Part shown: positions 1 to 10,464 of the stretch, in pieces
How positions within the stretch are numbered: the first letter of the stretch is position 1
Layout: each line of letters opens with the position of its first letter
Assembly: GCA_039000515.1 (NCBI GenBank)
Contig: JBCFYV010000012.1
Location: 87,202,284-87,266,283 of the forward strand
Source: Timema cristinae
Lineage: Eukaryota > Arthropoda > Insecta > Phasmatodea > Timematidae
DNA length: 64,000 nucleotides
Reading direction: 5' to 3'
The notes under the pieces: generated by a model
The model's database searches: none
What the model saw: the letters and a program-made list of their open reading frames with translations, nothing else
What the model was told of the DNA's origin: nothing
Made by a program: the position numbers and the translations under genes

Positions 1-1290
1 CACACTCAAGGACTTTCTTCAATGGAACATTTTCTTAACAAATAACCACCCAATTCTAAGGCATCCACCGCCTTTCTAGTGAAATTTGCTCGCCTCATAC
101 CTAAAAAGAACAATTTCCGTTTTTTGGACAGACACTACATATAAATCTGAGGGACGGCAATGGGTATACGTCTGGCCCCCTCCTACGCTAACCTCTCGTT
201 GGGCAAACTAGAGACTAACTTTTTGCAATCTGAACCCTTGCAACTGCTCTGCTGGATGAGATTTATTGACAACATCTTTATGATTTGGACAGATTTCAAA
301 ACCAATTTACTACAGTTCCTGAACAGGCTAAATAACCATAGCACCCTCAGATTTACCTGGAACCTTTCACGACATGCTATATTCTTGGATCTTTCAATTA
401 ATCTTCATGAAGGAAACATAAATACCACAGTTCACATCAAAGCCACCAACCATCAACCGTACCTCCATTCCGAAGTAACCATCCTCTTACTGTAAAAGTT
501 CTCCACCTTATAACCTAGCTACCAGAACAAAATGTACATTTTTGAGGAAGGAGAAGACCTTAACAAACTATGTCTACAACTTTTTAAGTCTTTCATAGCC
601 TAAGGATACCCTAATCACATAGTCAACAGGCAAATAAACAGAAACTTTATACAATCAACAAACAACCTTCCAATGACATGCCATGCACCACTCACTATTA
701 TGAAGGACTGGACAAATCAGATTTATCCTGAACACAGGCTACAATATCCTAACCTCATCATCTCTCACATAAAATATTCTTATCATTGTTCCAAGAATAA
801 CATTCAAACGCCCCCCAATCTCAGCAACCATCTGGTTGACCCTTAATTGCCCAACACACCACAAACAACCACAAACAACCACAGGCCAAAAGTTCCTACC
901 CTTACAATAAAACCAAGATGCAGTACCTGTGAAATTCACCAACCTTCCACTTCGATTCAACAGCAGACTCACACAAATGGAATATCCCAGAGAAAGGTCA
1001 CTATGGCTGCTCCACAGTAAATATTAGATAACAGATACAATGCAACTACTGCATTGCTGAAAACATCATTATCAGCACAGGAACAATTAGACAACAAATG
1101 AATGGTCACTGTTTTGATACTAACCACAACAACCCTGACAAACCAGTAGCACTTCATGCCCAAATGCATAATGCATATTATTACTTAACCGAAGTAATAC
1201 GAGCCTTTTTCAATAGTTGCAATGCTTCCCAGATTCATAGGTGGAAACATGCTCACCCATATATATAGCCAAACCCAGGCAACCCCATGG
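1..1290 (+). mobile_element. Penelope-like retroelement remnant (RT plus GIY-YIG endonuclease), dead
   Basis: The piece at 160-495 reads MGIRLAPSYANL followed about 35 residues later by RFIDNIFMIW. These are the core reverse-transcriptase motifs typical of Penelope-like elements (usual form RYIDDIF). The upstream segment at about 90-160 reads on in the same frame (FLDRHYI) but contains two stops. At about 1090-1170 another frame gives TIRQQMNGHCFDTN and then DKPVALHAQMHN, the C-terminal half of the GIY-YIG endonuclease that is diagnostic of this class. The second aspartate of the catalytic FIDD motif is Asn, and the frame is broken by stops and shifts throughout, so this copy cannot be active. 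It begins before the window. The right boundary is approximate because no terminal repeat was found. Confidence 0.85.
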
Positions 1291-2002
1291 TTTCAACTTT
1301 AGATAACCCTTTCTACTTTTCTTCCAAGCAGGCCTACTCACACCAGTCAGTCATTTCTATATAAACAATAATAATAAATAATAGCTGATAATTTAATAAT
1401 TAAAGATAGTGTAATATAAATACAAATCTATCCATCTTCCAAGAGTCAGGATACAAGTTTGAACTACAAAATCCAAGGGGGTTGGGGGTATCAATAAACA
1501 AGCAACAATAGTATCTAAGTGACCATGATCTACCTCTACCATGCTGTCATAGTCCAGTTGATGTTTTACTCTCTTCTTCCGAAGAAGGGAACGGATCATT
1601 TTACCTTTGTTTAAATAAGTACCTAATAAGTTATTTGAGAAAAATACCTTCAAATGACATCTTATAAGGATTTATTGTTGTCTTTTTATCAAGTTAGCTA
1701 TCTGCATATTTACATTAATTGACTAAGCATCAATAAGATATAATTGAGAGGAAGTGTACCCATATTTGTATAGAGAGTGTGAAATCAATAAAGTGGATAT
1801 AACCTTGGTACACCCAGCCATTATTTGATCCTTGACCTCCCTGGCACCAGTAAACAAGATTATATATGAGACTGACCCCCTTGTTATCTACCCAGTGCAG
1901 TGTTTTTACCAATTTAAATTGTGGGTAGCTTATTGAAGTTAGAATAATTTCAGTAGTTCATCTCATTTATCTTGTTTGTATCGATCAGAAGTTTTCACTC
2001 AC
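1291..2002. other. No gene recognised (intron or flank of the minus-strand gene)
   Basis: The TY2 exon ends at a good donor, so this stretch should be intron of the minus-strand gene. An open minus-strand frame at 1393-1653 has few cysteines, resembles none of the gene's modules and lacks a convincing phase-1 acceptor. I see no repeat boundary. Confidence 0.5.
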
Positions 2003-2218
2003 TTTGCCTCTCCTCGGGACAGATAACAGCCTTCATGGGGCCCATAGAGCCAGGCTGTTTGTTACCCTTGATGTCCACGCACCAGCACACCAAACCATTG
2101 CGGCTGCACTGTCGAGGCTCAAATTCGCCCGTGAGTGCTGAGCACTGTGGGACATAGCCCTTTCCCTCTTTCTCGTTCATCACTAGGAGTTCTGCCAACA
2201 TCTTCTGCTGCAGGCACA
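2003..2218 (-). CDS. Exon: thyroglobulin type-1 domain 2 (TY2) of secreted multi-domain protein
   Basis: The minus strand reads CLQQ, then [16 protein letters not shown], then LVCWCVD and finally VICPEERQ. This is the C / PxCxxxGxFxxxQC / CWCV / C pattern of a thyroglobulin type-1 repeat. Many members of this domain family inhibit cysteine or other proteases, or act as extracellular protein-binding modules. The acceptor AG is at 2220-2219 and the donor GTGAGT begins at 2002. The exon is 216 nt and starts and ends in phase 1, like its neighbours. The joining codon from the WAP2 exon (g + tg) gives Val just before the first Cys. Because a donor follows, the gene continues to the left, beyond the recognisable exons of this window. 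Confidence 0.88.
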
Positions 2219-3043
2219 CTGGACAAACAAACAGCATTTTTAGTTGACACACTAACACAGCATTAATAGCTTGTCTTCCCCCACAAATAAGATCTATCTT
2301 AGGTTGGTAGTAGAGATTAATTCAAGAATCACTTTGTTGCTCAGTATTCTGTACCAGGAGAGTTTCGATAGTTCAAGATGAATGGGACTAGCCCCACCTC
2401 AAGCTATCTAAAAATCAAAATACTGGGAAAATTTAAAATAGTTATGTTAGTTAAATTAATTTTAATTTGTAGTATGGAACAAGTATGAATGAATATTGTG
2501 GAACGTACTTGGTAGAACGAAATTAGTTTATTGAATGATATACTTCTAAGTCAATTAACAATACAAGTTATGAACAAAAAATAGTTTATATTTCAATGGA
2601 ATCTCCACAGCGAGGGAATTGTTTTACAAAAAATTGTTGTTTTTTCTACATCATTGCCTTCAAGTCATCATTATAGCTCAGGTAGGTGCTAAAAGTATGT
2701 ATGTTGTGCCCTTCACTACCTCTAACGATACAGAGCTTCAAACTATCAAGACAGATGAGACTCAAACAATTGCGATTCCATTGTACTTTAGAAAACAGTA
2801 CAATTGAGACTAGCGAAACTGTTTTGCCCGGTTTAAAAATTATACAACAGAGTTGAAAAATATTTCTCTTAAAATAAAAGAACTATTAAACTGATCTCAA
2901 TTTCGCTGTTGCCAAATGAAGAATGCAGAAACCTGCAATTCGATGCATTTTCTGGTTATAGTGTAACTGTGTATCTAATTTCCGAGTTATTTGGCCATGA
3001 TTTGATTTCTTAAAGAAAGTTTCCTTGTTTGATTATAGCATAC
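2219..3043 (-). other. Intron between WAP2 and TY2 exons
   Basis: AT-rich sequence bounded by a GTATGC donor at 3043 and an acceptor ending ...GTCCAG at 2219. No coding similarity or clear mobile element was seen inside. Confidence 0.7.
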
Positions 3044-3228
3044 CTGTGACATTCTGTGGTTGTGTGCAGTGTTTTCCGCAATTGTCTGTCGTGCAGCACT
3101 TCTGCATGGAGGAGCATTCAAGGTCATGCTCACATGACATCCCACATCATCGGTGGCGCTCTTGGCAGGGCAAGACCCTGGCTTCTGCAGCTCAAAGGAC
3201 GAAGGACAGCATACACCATAGTCGTGAC
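3044..3228 (-). CDS. Exon: WAP domain 2, with a 1-base frameshift
   Basis: The exon opens with HDYGVCCP, completing the preceding lustrin module, then KPGSCPAKSATDD, the start of a WAP four-disulfide core. The rest of the WAP core (CGMSCEHDLEC, QKCC, DNCGKHC) is present but in another frame. The shift lies near 3145-3152, where the first frame would run on out of register and the second meets a stop just upstream. With its splice sites (acceptor AG 3230-3229, donor GT 3043-3042) the exon is 185 nt. All other internal exons are multiples of three with phase-1 ends, so exactly one base is missing. All eight WAP cysteines exist if both frames are combined. Either the allele is broken or this is an assembly or sequencing error; the intact domain on both sides of the shift favours an error or a very recent lesion. 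Confidence 0.85.
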
Positions 3229-3324
3229 CTGTGAAAGATTGTGGTCATATTCTCAAGAGATTCAATTGAATGGCAAAATATTAAGATGAATAAATCACTC
3301 ATAGGACTGCCCACAAAGTTATAC

Positions 3325-3465
3325 CTGATTGGACAAAGCAACTGAAGAGTGGGGGGCAGTTGGGCCTCCCAGGAGCAGTGCCACAGAGGAACGGCCGGTC
3401 GCTGTCAGTGATTGTGAGGGGGCTACCCGTGGGACAAATGTTCTCTAGACTGCGACCTCTCTTAC
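3325..3465 (-). CDS. Exon: lustrin-type Cys-rich domain
   Basis: The minus strand reads [11 protein letters not shown], then [20 protein letters not shown] and FVQSG. Joined to the next exon (HDYGVCCP), this gives the CPxGxPL ... CG...GRxxCPxxxxC ... GVCC pattern of the lustrin cysteine-rich repeat, found in secreted matrix proteins and often paired with WAP domains. The best acceptor is the pyrimidine-rich site ending TTAG at 3467-3466, and the donor GTATAA begins at 3324. The exon is 141 nt, phase 1 at both ends. The codon joined to the antistasin exon (t + gt) is Cys, completing a VPKC motif. A second possible acceptor nine bases downstream would also keep the frame. Confidence 0.85.
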
Positions 3466-3943
3466 CTAACCAACACAAGGACAATAAAATAACATGGGGC
3501 TAGTCTTATGATAATACACACTTGTCCGTGATACAAAACAAGGCACAAATGGAGTACACAGCTAGCCGTTAATTTGTTTAGTTTTTACACCAGCTATATA
3601 ATGACTTAATTGAGTAATGAGTAAGGTACTTGGAGGAAATGCACCTGCATCCATATGAAGAGAGTATGGGAACACCACAGTGATAAAGCATATGTAGGAA
3701 TCCACCCTACATGTATACAGCCGAGATTTGAACCTCAATCTTGCAATTGCAAAATTACAATGTCTTGGAAAAGATTAAGATACACTTTAAATTATATATT
3801 TTCAATCTGTGTTATAATGCGTGGTATAATTGTATTCGCTACACTATGGGTGGTACTATCTTGAACTGACTTCAATACTCTTGAGACTCATACTGGTAAG
3901 TAATACAGATTGAAACTTTGACAAAGCCTGAAAATGTACTTAC

Positions 3944-4129
3944 ACTTGGGCACTGGAGGACAGGGTTGTGAGGCACAGGCCACATCCTCCACCTCACAGC
4001 GCATCGAACCAAGACACTTCACTTCGCTACAAGGATCCCTGCACTCACACTTGGGGCAGCCATCCTCCTGCAGGGCAAACCCATGAGGGCACAGCATGCG
4101 GCACTGGGCGCCTCCACATGTCCTTGGGT
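3944..4129 (-). CDS. Exon: antistasin-like domain plus Cys-rich extension
   Basis: The minus strand reads [20 protein letters not shown] then CPKCEC. This is the antistasin-like signature (C..C...C..GF..d..GCp.C.C), a short disulfide-rich fold known from serine-protease inhibitors. It is followed by [18 protein letters not shown] and [11 protein letters not shown], a second compact Cys-rich unit I do not name. The acceptor AG is at 4131-4130 and the donor GTAAGT begins at 3943. The exon is 186 nt, phase 1 at both ends. Its first codon is shared with TY1 (a + ac, Asn). Inhibitor activity is inferred only from the domain family; the reactive-site residue cannot be assigned here. Confidence 0.85.
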
Positions 4130-4661
4130 CTGTAACAATATGACACATACATAATCCCACAACTGTTCAGCAACAACCTTTTACCAGACTACTTTTAATT
4201 TTGTTCAGAGAAACATTAGCATGGCATGAGTGATTTTTTTTAACCCAATTATAAATTATAAATCATAAGTGGGAAACAACTCTCAATCCACCTGGCCAGA
4301 TTCGAACTTTGACATCTTTAATCAGCCCACTTTGAGTTTGACGCCTTATATCACTTGTCCACTGATGTGAGCTATTGAAGTGTTGGATGGAGCAGGAGCA
4401 GCATTATATGTACCAATATTTAAAGATGGTGTGTAGTGCCATTAGCACCTATTTGGGATTTTAGCTTTATATTCCAAAGAAACAAGGTGAGGTAATTAAT
4501 TTTGATAAAGTACACTGGCATTTGCCTGAAAATATGATGAAAACTTTTATATATCAAAAAATTAGATAAAGATTGGCCCCTCACCTCCTAGATCAAAGTT
4601 CACTGCACTATCTTTGTTGTTAGTAGTGACTCTTTGAAAATACAAAACTGTGATGACTCAC
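4130..4661 (-). other. Intron between TY1 and antistasin-like exons
   Basis: Bounded by a GTGAGT donor at 4661 and an acceptor at 4130. At about 4285-4330 a short stretch (TCAATCCACCTGGCCAGATTCGAACTTTGAC) resembles the 5' half of the tRNA-like SINE heads seen elsewhere but is too decayed to place in a family. Confidence 0.6.
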
Positions 4662-4871
4662 TTGAACAGTTGACGAGAGCACGCTCAGACACTCTGGTGC
4701 CCTCCAGCTCAAAACCTGCCTTGTCCACACACCAGCACAAAGAGCCTTTCGCATTGCACTGCACTTCATCAAAATCTCCCAAACTGTTGCACCGAGGGAT
4801 ACGCACAGCGGTCCCGTCGGGGCCCAGGGCTCGGGCCTGACGTGTCGCCTCCATCTGGACCTGCTCACAAC
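4662..4871 (-). CDS. Exon: thyroglobulin type-1 domain 1 (TY1)
   Basis: The minus strand reads CEQVQMEATRQARALGPDG, then IPRCNSLGDFDEVQC, SLCWCVDKAGFELEGT and ALVNCS. This is a full thyroglobulin type-1 repeat with all six cysteines (C, PRC, VQC, CWC, NC) and the usual GT motif after CWCVD. The acceptor AG is at 4873-4872 and the donor GTGAGT begins at 4661. The exon is 210 nt, phase 1 at both ends, so the whole domain is a symmetric module that can be duplicated or skipped without changing frame. The joining codon from the WAP1 exon (g + gt) is Gly. Confidence 0.9.
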
Positions 4872-5328
4872 CTTAACATAATAGCGAGCAACACTCGTCA
4901 GCAAGTCAAGGAGATACGGTGGCTCTGGCCTCCAAATCAGATGTGTTAGTAATGGAATCCTGAGTGTTGATTCCAAGTAAAGTTTCATTGGCTGAAATAC
5001 GAATTGTCTAACGAGACCTCTTTATAACAAGGTCACAGGAACAAATGAACCAAGCTTGTGTCTCAAGGTGAGGTGTAAGGGAGCACTAATTAAGGATAAA
5101 CTTTTGGTGGTTCCTTTGGCCAAATTTAATTTAATTTTGCTTCAGTAGCTATGTTGGTTTAATTTTCTACATCTATAAATATCAAAAGTTATTTTAATCC
5201 CATGTAAGAAATTGCCAGATCTGGCCCGATCTGATTTTTCCACATTGGGTTAATATGTCATAAGCATTCTAGCTTTTGAACAGTACTTTTTAAATTAAGG
5301 AAAAAAGATCCTGATCAAATGTGGTGAT

Positions 5329-5865
5329 CAGGGCTGTTTTAAGAAAATATGAGGCACGGGTCAGAAAAATCTGAGGGGTCCTTGTGTACGGCAGTTTTTC
5401 AGTTTTAGATTAAGTTGTTAATATGATATATTGATATGTACTCGGTGTTTATGTTACTTAATAATTTCTCATGTTTTATGGAATATTGATCAACCCATTA
5501 AATGACTGTACTTTATTATAAGCAAACAAATTAAGTTTAAAAAAGTAAATTCCTCTTTGTATCATTGCACTGTTAGTTTTCTGTGGACCAACAGTGGTAG
5601 CCCAATGGTGGCGTATTCTACTGTATTGCAGCACATTACTTGAATAAGGTAAGCTTTAATTACATAAAGTTAGGGTTTTCAGGAATCTGGAATAGAATCT
5701 TATCACAAAGCGAATACTTATTGCTGTTAATTATCTGTACACTATTTAATGCAAATTTAGAATAACTGTAAATGAATTTAATAATTTTGGGGGGAAATGT
5801 GGCTACCTAGAATGTGAGGACCAGGGCAGTTTCCCCTTCGCCCCTACCCCCTAATCGCAACCCTG
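5329..5865. mobile_element. Non-autonomous hAT-type element with 8-bp target duplication
   Basis: The left end CAGGGCTG and the right end (as its complement CAGGGTTG) form short terminal inverted repeats. The 8 bases outside each end are GTGGTGAT and GTGGTGAC, a 7-of-8 match of the length expected for hAT transposases. The 537-bp interior has no coding capacity. It sits in the intron between WAP1 and TY1. The boundaries come from the flanking duplication. Confidence 0.65.
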
Positions 5866-6854
5866 GTGGTGACGCTTATGGCAAGTAGTCAAGAACTGTT
5901 GAGATTTATGGAATTATAAAATTAAGATTAAATAGTATGCATTTTTTATAGTGAAAAAAATAATTTGTTAGGAAAACAATATAAACACAAACTTTAAGTT
6001 GGGGTCCCTTCTGCTTCTCTTTAAGAAAAAACAGCTAAAACATTCAGCGACTTTTTATAAATGTTAATATGTTGATTAGACAAGACATTGTCATTTGAAG
6101 GCAAGTTCTAATCTTCCAACAGGGAAGCATGAGAACTAATTAACTAATGTAACCTACTCTAGAGGGAACACCATGATTTTAACTGTACAGTACATCAAAG
6201 TGACTGATTGTCACATTGCACAAAAATATTGGGAATCCAAAGGGGGTGATTAGTAATGAAAGGGTGTCTAGAGATATGTGCTGCTGTCCCACTACTCTAT
6301 TGGGGGTGGGGGCTGAGAATCTCCTGTGACCACTGGATCCCTCTTCTCGTTTTTCCGAGCAGGACTGGGCAGGACTTTGAGAGGGTCTGAGTCACATATT
6401 TTCTAATGGACACTAAACTACTGTACTTAGTGGTAGCCCATGGGGTGCTGCCAGTGAGATATTCCACTTTAAAAGACTTTTATTTTGTATGACAGCATAG
6501 CTGGGATTGTTTCCCGGTAGGATAAAAACTTGATCAATTTGAAACTGGAGTTGTTCCCTTTCACAAAGGGATAGCTTAACAGTTTAGGCTCTGGTTGTCT
6601 TGTAGTTTAGTTGGGAAAAGTCACAGACAGGTGGTAGAGCTAATTTAAAAAAACATACTGGCTAAAGAAAGCCAAGGACACATATTCAGAGGTGGTGAAA
6701 TTGGAAGGAGGGGAGGGCTTGATTTTAAAAGTAAGCACATGTTTGTTTAGAGTAGCCTAAACCAATTTGAATGCTAAATATTGTAGATGATGCATATGTT
6801 CAGTTTTCCATGTGCTGCCACTAATTAGTAATCAGATTGGGAATGTTGATTAAC
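5866..6854 (-). other. Intron sequence downstream of WAP1 exon, no further gene seen
   Basis: Unremarkable AT-rich intron. No exon with the Cys pattern of the gene, no recognisable repeat boundary and no RNA gene were seen. Confidence 0.5.
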
Positions 6855-7001
6855 CTGTGAACAGGGACTTGACACAGGCAGGTCCACACGCAGTGGCACA
6901 GCATTTCTCCCGACCCCCACATTCCTCGTCCGAGAGACATCTGTTGGCCGGAACAGGACACACTCCCCACTCCTCTAGGGCTGGGCAGCGACCACTGCGC
7001 T
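6855..7001 (-). CDS. Exon: WAP domain 1
   Basis: The minus strand reads RSGRCPALEEWGVCP, then RCLSDEECGGREKCC and ACGPACVKS. This is a WAP four-disulfide core: CxxDxxC, then xxxxKCC, then the CGxxC end, with eight cysteines. The spacing between the second and third Cys is longer than usual. The WAP fold is known from secreted serine-protease inhibitors and antimicrobial proteins. The acceptor is CCACAG (AG at 7003-7002) and the donor GTTAAT begins at 6854, a non-consensus but usable GT. The exon is 147 nt, phase 1 at both ends. It accepts directly from the signal-peptide exon at 24793 (g + ag, Glu), leaving an intron of about 17.8 kb. Confidence 0.85.
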
Positions 7002-7270
7002 CTGTGGAGGAAAACAGGTACCATAGTAAGGAAGAGTATCAGATTCTGGCTTAATTCAAAGTTTCATTTTTTCATACTAGGACCATAGCCAAATTTTTTT
7101 TTGTGGAGATTGAGGGGGGGGGGGGGGCTCGTGGTTAGTACCTTACGGCCTGGCTTATTTATCTTGATACGTGATTAAGTTTATGCTAGAACAAGAAATA
7201 TCATCTAAGTACAGTGAAATGCATATTTTTTTAAAATAATTATTTTTCAGTTTTCGATTTCAAGTGTTAA

Positions 7271-7485
7271 GTCACCCACTTCGAGGGCCACATGGTCTAA
7301 AAGGAGTAGATCAGGGTTAAATCCCGGTCAGGTGCACTGAGGGGGGTTTCTCACTCTCCCTCCACGTAAATGTGGGTGCACTTCCTCTAAATTCAACCTT
7401 CCTAATCCCTAGTACATTAATGTAATTAGTATAGAGGCGTTTTAACCCAAACGGGTAGTAGGACGCGGTGCTAAAGAAAATAATT
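7271..7485 (+). mobile_element. SINE-B copy
   Basis: A tRNA-like head (GGTCTAAAAGG ... GATCAGGGTTAAATCCCGG) is followed by the family body (CCCTCCACGTAAATGTGGG) and the shared tail with ACCCAAACGGGTAGTAGG and ACGCGGTGCTAA. Inserted inside the giant intron, in the opposite orientation to the host gene. Confidence 0.75.
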
Positions 7486-8277
7486 GTTGAGTTTGAAAGC
7501 ATTATAACAGCTCTGGTAAAAAATAATTCAATCAATTTTTTTTAATCAAAAATTCAATTATTCTTTTTACGAAACTTTGAATCTCAAATTGAAGGGCCTA
7601 TCATTTGTAAAGTGTTATCAACATTGACTACAGTAAAATATGTTGGGGCTTTTTAATATCTTTCTCGACGCATTTTTAATGCAGTGGGTGCTGGTTGGGG
7701 AGAAGACAGCCCTTGCCATTACTAGGCGGTAATGGAGGTCAGGGGTCAACCGGGATACTACCCATTCATAAACATTAAACTGTTTCTTGAAACACGTGCT
7801 CTGGAGGGGAGGACATGGGGTCGAGTCCCGGATATGGCGACTAGACCGGACTCGACCCAGATGGCGGTGACACAGGAGGGGTGTGACGTCACTAAGGTTC
7901 CCGTTAACGTGAGTCTCGGTGTCAGTGACTCAGTCGGTCACCGGGCCGGTGCACCCGGGGAAAGTGAGGTTCACTCATTGACACTTGCACACGTTATTAT
8001 TATATTTCCCGCCATGTATTCATACGTCCAATATGCAGCCTTCACGTTTGAGAGATGACAGCCGTAAGATAATTGCAGGGATCTAGCTTGCGGGGTCCGG
8101 TGTTCAATCGAGACGGGTGCATTTCGGGATGTATTTTCATTGTTTCTACACCAGAATGCTGGCTTGTTAACCTTAAAATTCCCTCTCCTGACACTTCTAT
8201 AGAAGTTCGATATTTTGAGGCACTCGTTACTTGCACTATTCACCCTTCCTAACCTTGTTTCCTGGCAGTAACTAGTT

Positions 8278-8495
8278 GTTTTAGCACCACGTCTTACTAC
8301 TAACTATAATAATTAGCTAGGGATGAGGAAGGTTGAATTTAGAGGAACTGCACCCGCATTTGCGTGGAGGGAGAGTGGAAACTCATTTGGGGAAAAAATC
8401 AGTGCACCCGATCGTGATTCAAACACCTATCTATCTGTATCGGAAGTTTAGACTAACACGAGAATAACGCCTTGGACCATGCATTCACTGAAGCA
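8278..8495 (-). mobile_element. SINE-B copy (first of three at one site)
   Basis: On the minus strand the tRNA-like head lies at the right (B-box-like sequence near 8410-8420) and the shared tail at the left (TTAGCACCACGTCTTACTAC on the plus strand). The body contains the family sequence GCATTTGCGTGGAGGGAGAG (plus strand). Flanked by GGCAGTAACTAGTT on both sides. Confidence 0.8.
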
Positions 8496-8507
8496 GGCAG
8501 TAACTAG

Positions 8508-8509
<2 letters not shown>

Positions 8510-8538
<29 letters not shown>

Positions 8539-8808
8539 GCACCGCGTCTTACTACCCGTTCGGGTTATACGCACTTACGCTAATATGTAATGGTAGGATG
8601 ATTGTGAGATGAAAATGGAGGACCTACAGTTTAACGTGGAATCCGAACCACGGTGGAGGCCTGGCATTCCCCATATTCACAAGATGTCTTGTCAGAGGTG
8701 AAGGAAGGGTTTGGTAATCAGATAAATCTGTGCCATGACCGAGGATTGAACCCCGGCCGCCAGCACAGAAGTCTGACACCTTACCCCTAGACCACCAGGT
8801 CACCGACG
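8510..8808 (-). mobile_element. SINE-A copy (second of three at one site), near full length
   Basis: Minus strand: GTGACCTGGTGGTCTAGGGG (A-box region) and GGGGTTCAATCCTCGG (B box) form a tRNA-like head. It is followed by the conserved body, ATAACCCGAACGGGTAGTAAG, and (TAA)n. Flanked by the 11-bp duplication AGTAACTAGTT. Confidence 0.88.
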
Positions 8809-8819
8809 AGTAACTAGTT

Positions 8820-9119
8820 AAAAATGTTTTTATTACTACGTGCTTCGTGTATTACTACCTTTACAGGATATCCACATATTTACTCTGATGGGGTAGGGAT
8901 AAAGATTGCAGAACTTTAAAGTTAGTGTACACGAATTTGTTTGAGCGAAGATTTGGAAATCATTTTCTAAAATACCATCCTCAGTACAATAGGGTGGGAT
9001 TCAAGTTCCGACCTCCTAGACCAGTGTAGAAACAAACCAGACGAGACTGACGCCTTTGTACACGTACCCCCACCGATGTGATTCTCACCATAGAAACGTT
9101 CCGAAAGTTAAAGACAAGG
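8820..9119 (-). mobile_element. Diverged SINE-B-like copy (third of three at one site)
   Basis: The minus-strand order of head, body and tail matches SINE-B, but the sequence is more diverged. The tail region reads GTAGTAATACACGAAGCACG where younger copies have GTAGTAAGACGCGGTGC. Bounded by AGTAACTAGTT on the left and AGTAACTAAGT on the right. Confidence 0.65.
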
Positions 9120-9130
9120 AGTAACTAAGT

Positions 9131-9582
9131 AGTGAGTGGGCCGCCACTAGAAAGTGTGCACGTGTGTGTGTGTTACGTCCATTCCAGAGCGGCGGACCGT
9201 GCGCCCCACTTACCAGGGCATGAGAAGGGGGGGGGGGGGGTTATACTGGTGCGTACGCAGGATATACTGCAATGGAATAATTAAAATCCCTCATCTTCAC
9301 TTCTTGCATCACCCCGCGTGGCCAAGACGTGGCCATCAGTCTAGGTTCGAATCTCGGGACCAATAACTTCAAAATTTACCAGGTGACGCCTTTGATCATG
9401 AAAATAAACTCCACTCCGCTTCCAAATCTAACTCCTGGGGTACGCGCCCCACTAGTTTGAATGTAGAGCGTCGGACTTGGAGTAGGATGTGTTTGTTAAT
9501 CTGTGGGAAAGCACTTCCCCACGGGGCATGACGTTTCCTAGCCTAATCCCATAGCAAACACAGCAACTAGAGCACTAGACTG
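9131..9582. other. Intron; isolated tRNA-like B-box segment
   Basis: At about 9305-9362 the sequence GCGTGGCCAAGACGTGG followed by GGTTCGAATCTCGGGA looks like the head of a tRNA-derived SINE. There is no recognisable body or tail. Nothing else is seen apart from a run of 14 G at 9227-9240. Confidence 0.4.
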
Positions 9583-10464
9583 CAGGGGTCTCCAACTTGA
9601 AAGTTACCGAGGACCACAATTGAGTCCATGAGTCTAGTGGCGGGCCACATCATAATCGGCTCATTTTTGTCAAGCTAGGCCAAAACGAAAACAGGTATTT
9701 AACTGTAATGAAATAATAAGTGGTAATTTAAAGATTTTTAATTACATGTCAAACGAATTTTCCAATTAAAATATACTATCTATGAAACGTCAATATGACT
9801 CAGCAGGTGTAAGGACGAGGGAGGGGGGGGGGGGGAAGGCATCGCGGGCCTCCATTTGTAGGCCGCTGAACTAAAGCAACATTTAAAGAGTATGAGAACT
9901 AAACCTAAATAACAATCGGCAAAGTTGACCGCCCTCGACTTTAAGAAAAGAGATGAGCGTTAAATTTATAGTCACGCGAAATTGTGGGTTTGGTAATAGG
10001 GTGCATGGAGGGAGATTATTTCATCCCCTCTACTAAACAACCTTTGTCATCCCTACACCTTAAAATTAAGCTGTTGTGCCGAACGTAATATTTTTATTGA
10101 GGGGAAAAGGTGTTGATGGATCAATTTTCCCCAAGACTTTTGCTTCCCGGAACTCCAAACATATCATTATTAGAGTAAAGAGTCTCACCTCAGTCACAAA
10201 TTCATACAAGGCAATATTCTTTTTCGTTTTTACTGATTTCCTAAACTAGTCAGGAAATTAAATACAAGATTACGCTCAAACTAGTAATTTCATAAACGTG
10301 CAGCTTCCTCTAATATTCCAGCGAAATTTGGATTTGTGAAAAAACAATTATTATTTTAAAATTGTATTGTATTTTATTCAAAATATTGTTAAACGTTTCC
10401 ATTGGTTTTAATCTCAGTGTTTACTAAAATAGACCACAGAAAAAAACACTGGAAAGCTCCGAAA

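Larger units (their letters stand above)
8264..9130. repeat. Three consecutive SINEs separated by four copies of one target-site sequence
   Basis: AGTAACTAGTT occurs at 8267-8277, 8499-8509 and 8809-8819, and AGTAACTAAGT at 9120-9130. A separate minus-strand SINE lies between each neighbouring pair. The first two copies also share three more upstream bases (GGC). This is what repeated integration at one site, each with its own target duplication, would leave behind. Confidence 0.85.

Noticed and set aside
1393..1653. 86-residue minus-strand frame considered as the next exon of the secreted protein gene
   Set aside because: Only two cysteines, no thyroglobulin, WAP or lustrin pattern, and no acceptor placing it in phase 1.
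7732..8058. 108-residue plus-strand frame and a tRNA-like GGTCGAGTCCCGG block
   Set aside because: No protein motif. The B-box-like string has no A box at the correct distance and no SINE body.
9583..9880. Second hAT element starting CAGGGGTCTCCAACTTG
   Set aside because: The left end is convincing, but the candidate right end (GGCCGCTG near 9875) is not flanked by a matching 8-mer, so the boundaries cannot be supported.
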